From the NCBI RefSeq assembly GCF_001679925.1, contig NZ_LYUZ01000001.1:222421-286420 (forward strand): a stretch of DNA of 64,000 nt, written 5' to 3'. The position numbers and the translations under genes were made by a program. The stretch is from Leisingera sp. JC1 (GTDB lineage Bacteria; Pseudomonadota; Alphaproteobacteria; Rhodobacterales; Rhodobacteraceae). Under the pieces are notes generated by a model. It was not told where the DNA came from. It saw nothing but the letters and a program-made list of their open reading frames with translations, and did not search any database. Shown piece after piece: positions 62,343 to 64,000 of this stretch; position 1 is the stretch's first letter, and the number at the start of each line of letters is the position of its first letter.

Positions 62343-63153
62343 GGTCGCAGCGCCCGCCAAGATCAACCTGACCCTGCATGTGACCGGCCGCCGCGAGGAC
62401 GGCTACCACCTGCTGGATTCGCTGGTGGTCTTTGCGGATACCGGCGACCGGCTGCAGCTTGAGCCGGGCCCGGAGTTGTCGCTGCAGGTTTCCGGCCTGT
62501 TTGCAGAGGGGGTGCCTGCCGATCATCGTAACCTGGTGTGGAAAGCCGCCGAGGGTGCCGGCTGGACCGGACAAATCAGTCTCGACAAGCAGCTGCCGCA
62601 CGGCGCTGGTATCGGCGGCGGGTCATCGGATGCCGCTGCGGTATTGCGCACGCTGGCGGGGCAGGGCGCCGGCGTCCCCGCAGACCTGCCGCTGACCCTT
62701 GGCGCCGACGTCCCGGTCTGCATGGCGGCCCGCGCATCCCGGATGCAGGGCATCGGAGAGCAGATAACGCCGGTGGAACTGCCCGAACTTCACGCTCTAT
62801 TGGTCAATCCCGGCGCGCATGTTCCGACAGGCCCGGTGTTTTCCGCGCTTGCCTCACGCAGCAACCCGCCAATGCCGCAGGAGATCCCCGGCTTCGCATC
62901 CGCCGAAGACTGCGCCGCCTGGCTGGCCGAACAGCGCAACGACCTGGAAGGTCCGGCCATCACTGTCGCTCCGGAGGTGGAGCGGGTTCTTTCAGACCTG
63001 CGCGGTTCCCGCCAGGCCTTGCTGGCCCGCATGTCCGGCTCCGGCGCCACCTGCTTTGCGCTCTATCCCACGAAAAAGGCCGCCCTTATGGCGGCTTATG
63101 AGATCGGGGCGGAACATCCCGAGTGGTGGTGCAGCGCGGTTACCCTGACCTGA
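62332..63153 (+). CDS. ispE: 4-diphosphocytidyl-2-C-methyl-D-erythritol kinase
   Basis: 273 residues, GHMP kinase of the MEP isoprenoid pathway: phosphorylates CDP-methylerythritol. APAKINLTLHVTGRREDGYH near residue 5 is the first block; LPHGAGIGGGSSDAAAV (about 86-102) is the ATP-binding loop; MSGSGATCFALYP (about 233-245) is the third. It overlaps the TPR gene by 11 bases in another frame, so they are probably cotranscribed. The product feeds the polyprenyl synthase at the right edge. Confidence 0.96.
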   Translation: MAAEVAAPAKINLTLHVTGRREDGYHLLDSLVVFADTGDRLQLEPGPELSLQVSGLFAEGVPADHRNLVWKAAEGAGWTGQISLDKQLPHGAGIGGGSSDAAAVLRTLAGQGAGVPADLPLTLGADVPVCMAARASRMQGIGEQITPVELPELHALLVNPGAHVPTGPVFSALASRSNPPMPQEIPGFASAEDCAAWLAEQRNDLEGPAITVAPEVERVLSDLRGSRQALLARMSGSGATCFALYPTKKAALMAAYEIGAEHPEWWCSAVTLT

Positions 63154-63175
63154 ACCGATTAATTGCACACAGGGG

Positions 63176-63328
63176 GCTCCCGCCCGCGGAGCAGCGCATC
63201 AAAGATGCTTGCCCGCCGTTGGGGGGGGGCGCCGCGCTGGCGCGCGGCGCGGCACCGCTTGCCAGCAGATTCATCGTTGCAAAAATATTCTGGGGTGAGC
63301 GCCGCAGGCGCGAGGGGCAAAGCCCCTC
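63176..63328. repeat. Dispersed hairpin element, copy C with downstream hairpin
   Basis: GCTCCCGCCCGCGG, hairpin GCATC-aaa-GATGC (63196-63208), TTGCCCGCCGTTGGG, a run of nine or more G, then GC-rich palindromic sequence (GCCGCGCTGGCGCGCGGC) to about 63252, then AAAAATATTCTGGGG and a hairpin GAGGGGC-aaa-GCCCCTC (63312-63328). It lies between convergent ispE and the polyprenyl synthase. Copy B is its closest relative. Confidence 0.72.
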
Positions 63329-63335
63329 CCGCGCA

Positions 63336-64000
63336 TCAGTTCAGCCGCGAGACCACGTAGTCGGCCAGGTCGCTCAGCATGGTGCGGATTTCGTGATCGG
63401 GCAGCACCTCCAGCGCCGCCCGCGCCTTGGCGGCCCAGCCCAGGGCATCCTGGCGGGTGGCCTCGAGCGTCTGGTATTTCGCCATCAGCGCCAGCGCCTG
63501 CTCCAGGTCGCCGTCCTGCTGCTTGCCCTTCTCGATGGTCCGGGTCCAGAACGCACGCTCCTCGTCCGTTGCCTGCGCCACTGCCTTGATCACCGGCAGT
63601 GTCAGCTTGCGCTCGCGGAAATCGTCGCCGACGTTCTTGCCGGTCGCCTTGCTGTCGCCCTGATAATCCAGCAGGTCATCGGCAATCTGGAAGGCAATCC
63701 CCAGCGCGTCGCCGTAGTCGAACAGCGCCTTCACCTGCGCCTCGGATGCGCCGGCAATCACCCCGCCGACCTCGGTTGCGGCCGAGAACAGCGCCGCGGT
63801 CTTGCCGCGCACCACCTGCAGATAGACGTCTTCATCGGTTTTCAGGTTCGAGGCGGCGGTCATCTGCAGAACCTCGCCCTCGGCAATGGTGGCCGATGCG
63901 TTCGCCAGAATGTCCAGCACCCGCAGGCTTCCGGTCTCCACCATCAGCTGGAAACTGCGGGCAAACAGGTAGTCGCCCACCAGAACGGAACTCTTGTTGT
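63336..64000 (-). CDS. Polyprenyl diphosphate synthase, 5' end outside window
   Basis: About 220 C-terminal residues of a trans-isoprenyl diphosphate synthase. The second aspartate-rich motif is DDLLDYQGD, and the GFAIN-like VGDYLFARSF and AFQIADDLLDY blocks are typical of octaprenyl or decaprenyl (ubiquinone-side-chain) synthases. The first DDxxD lies beyond the right edge. Fits the ubiA call: it would provide the quinone tail. The chain length is not visible. Confidence 0.9.
   Translation of the reverse strand, partial: NKSSVLVGDYLFARSFQLMVETGSLRVLDILANASATIAEGEVLQMTAASNLKTDEDVYLQVVRGKTAALFSAATEVGGVIAGASEAQVKALFDYGDALGIAFQIADDLLDYQGDSKATGKNVGDDFRERKLTLPVIKAVAQATDEERAFWTRTIEKGKQQDGDLEQALALMAKYQTLEATRQDALGWAAKARAALEVLPDHEIRTMLSDLADYVVSRLN

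Noticed and set aside
60528-62366. 612-codon minus-strand frame opposite the TPR gene
   Set aside because: Shadow of the GC-rich TPR coding sequence; no domain, and it would span the hairpin and promoter region.

Overview
The window is 64 kb of dense, GC-rich bacterial chromosome. Gene content and order point to an alphaproteobacterium of the Rhodobacteraceae, most likely the marine Roseobacter group (Phaeobacter/Leisingera/Ruegeria-like). The evidence is a tiny aa3-oxidase subunit IV, alpha-type GshA, UbiA, ETF-quinone oxidoreductase, a PyrB / degenerate PyrC pair, and several short conserved genes of unknown function. The family assignment is an inference from protein resemblance. I see no tRNA, rRNA, insertion sequence, phage or CRISPR array. 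This is core-genome sequence whose interest lies in non-coding elements and in proteins that have lost or gained parts.

Layout. 1-6 kb: penicillin-binding carboxypeptidase (cut by the left edge), HAD hydrolase, ClpS, an RsmC-like methyltransferase, an SDR without its catalytic lysine, HemF. 6-9.5 kb: GH25 lipoprotein, divergent hemC/hemE, a 55-residue basic protein. 9.5-14 kb: racemase, PobR-like regulator divergent from pobA, an NAD(P)-binding protein behind a striking double palindrome, CoxG-like protein. 14-19 kb: ABC-2 exporter, S49 protease, 57-residue membrane/Cys protein, Ca/Na antiporter, pteridine-reductase-like SDR. 19-30 kb: uvrC, a DUF922-type metalloprotease candidate, pgsA-moaD-moaE, OmpA-family operon, ubiA/rsmE, gshA. 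30-35 kb: YHS protein, then the minus-strand operon pyrB-unknown-PH-pyrC'-plsY-unknown. 35-45 kb: uracil-DNA glycosylase, phosphoesterase, LysE exporter, moaB, RND efflux pair, Nudix, DsbD-N domain, YqgE. 45-52 kb: tsaC, acyl-CoA dehydrogenase, metallo-beta-lactamase-fold hydrolase, oxidase subunit IV, AzlCD. 52-56 kb: molybdenum-cofactor block fdhD-mobA-mobB-moeA, with moeA fused to an RNase H-like domain. 56-64 kb: greA, SoxR-VOC pair, ETF-QO, TPR protein, ispE, polyprenyl diphosphate synthase (cut by the right edge).

How the parts fit. Three themes recur: molybdenum cofactor (moaD, moaE, moaB, fdhD, mobA, mobB, moeA), tetrapyrrole synthesis (hemF, hemC, hemE) and the respiratory quinone chain (ubiA, polyprenyl synthase, ETF-QO, oxidase subunit IV). 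The strongest unexplained signals are four related hairpin elements, each in the gap between convergent genes; a leader with mutually exclusive hairpins upstream of mobA; a 52-bp double operator; and the DUF429-like/MoeA fusion.
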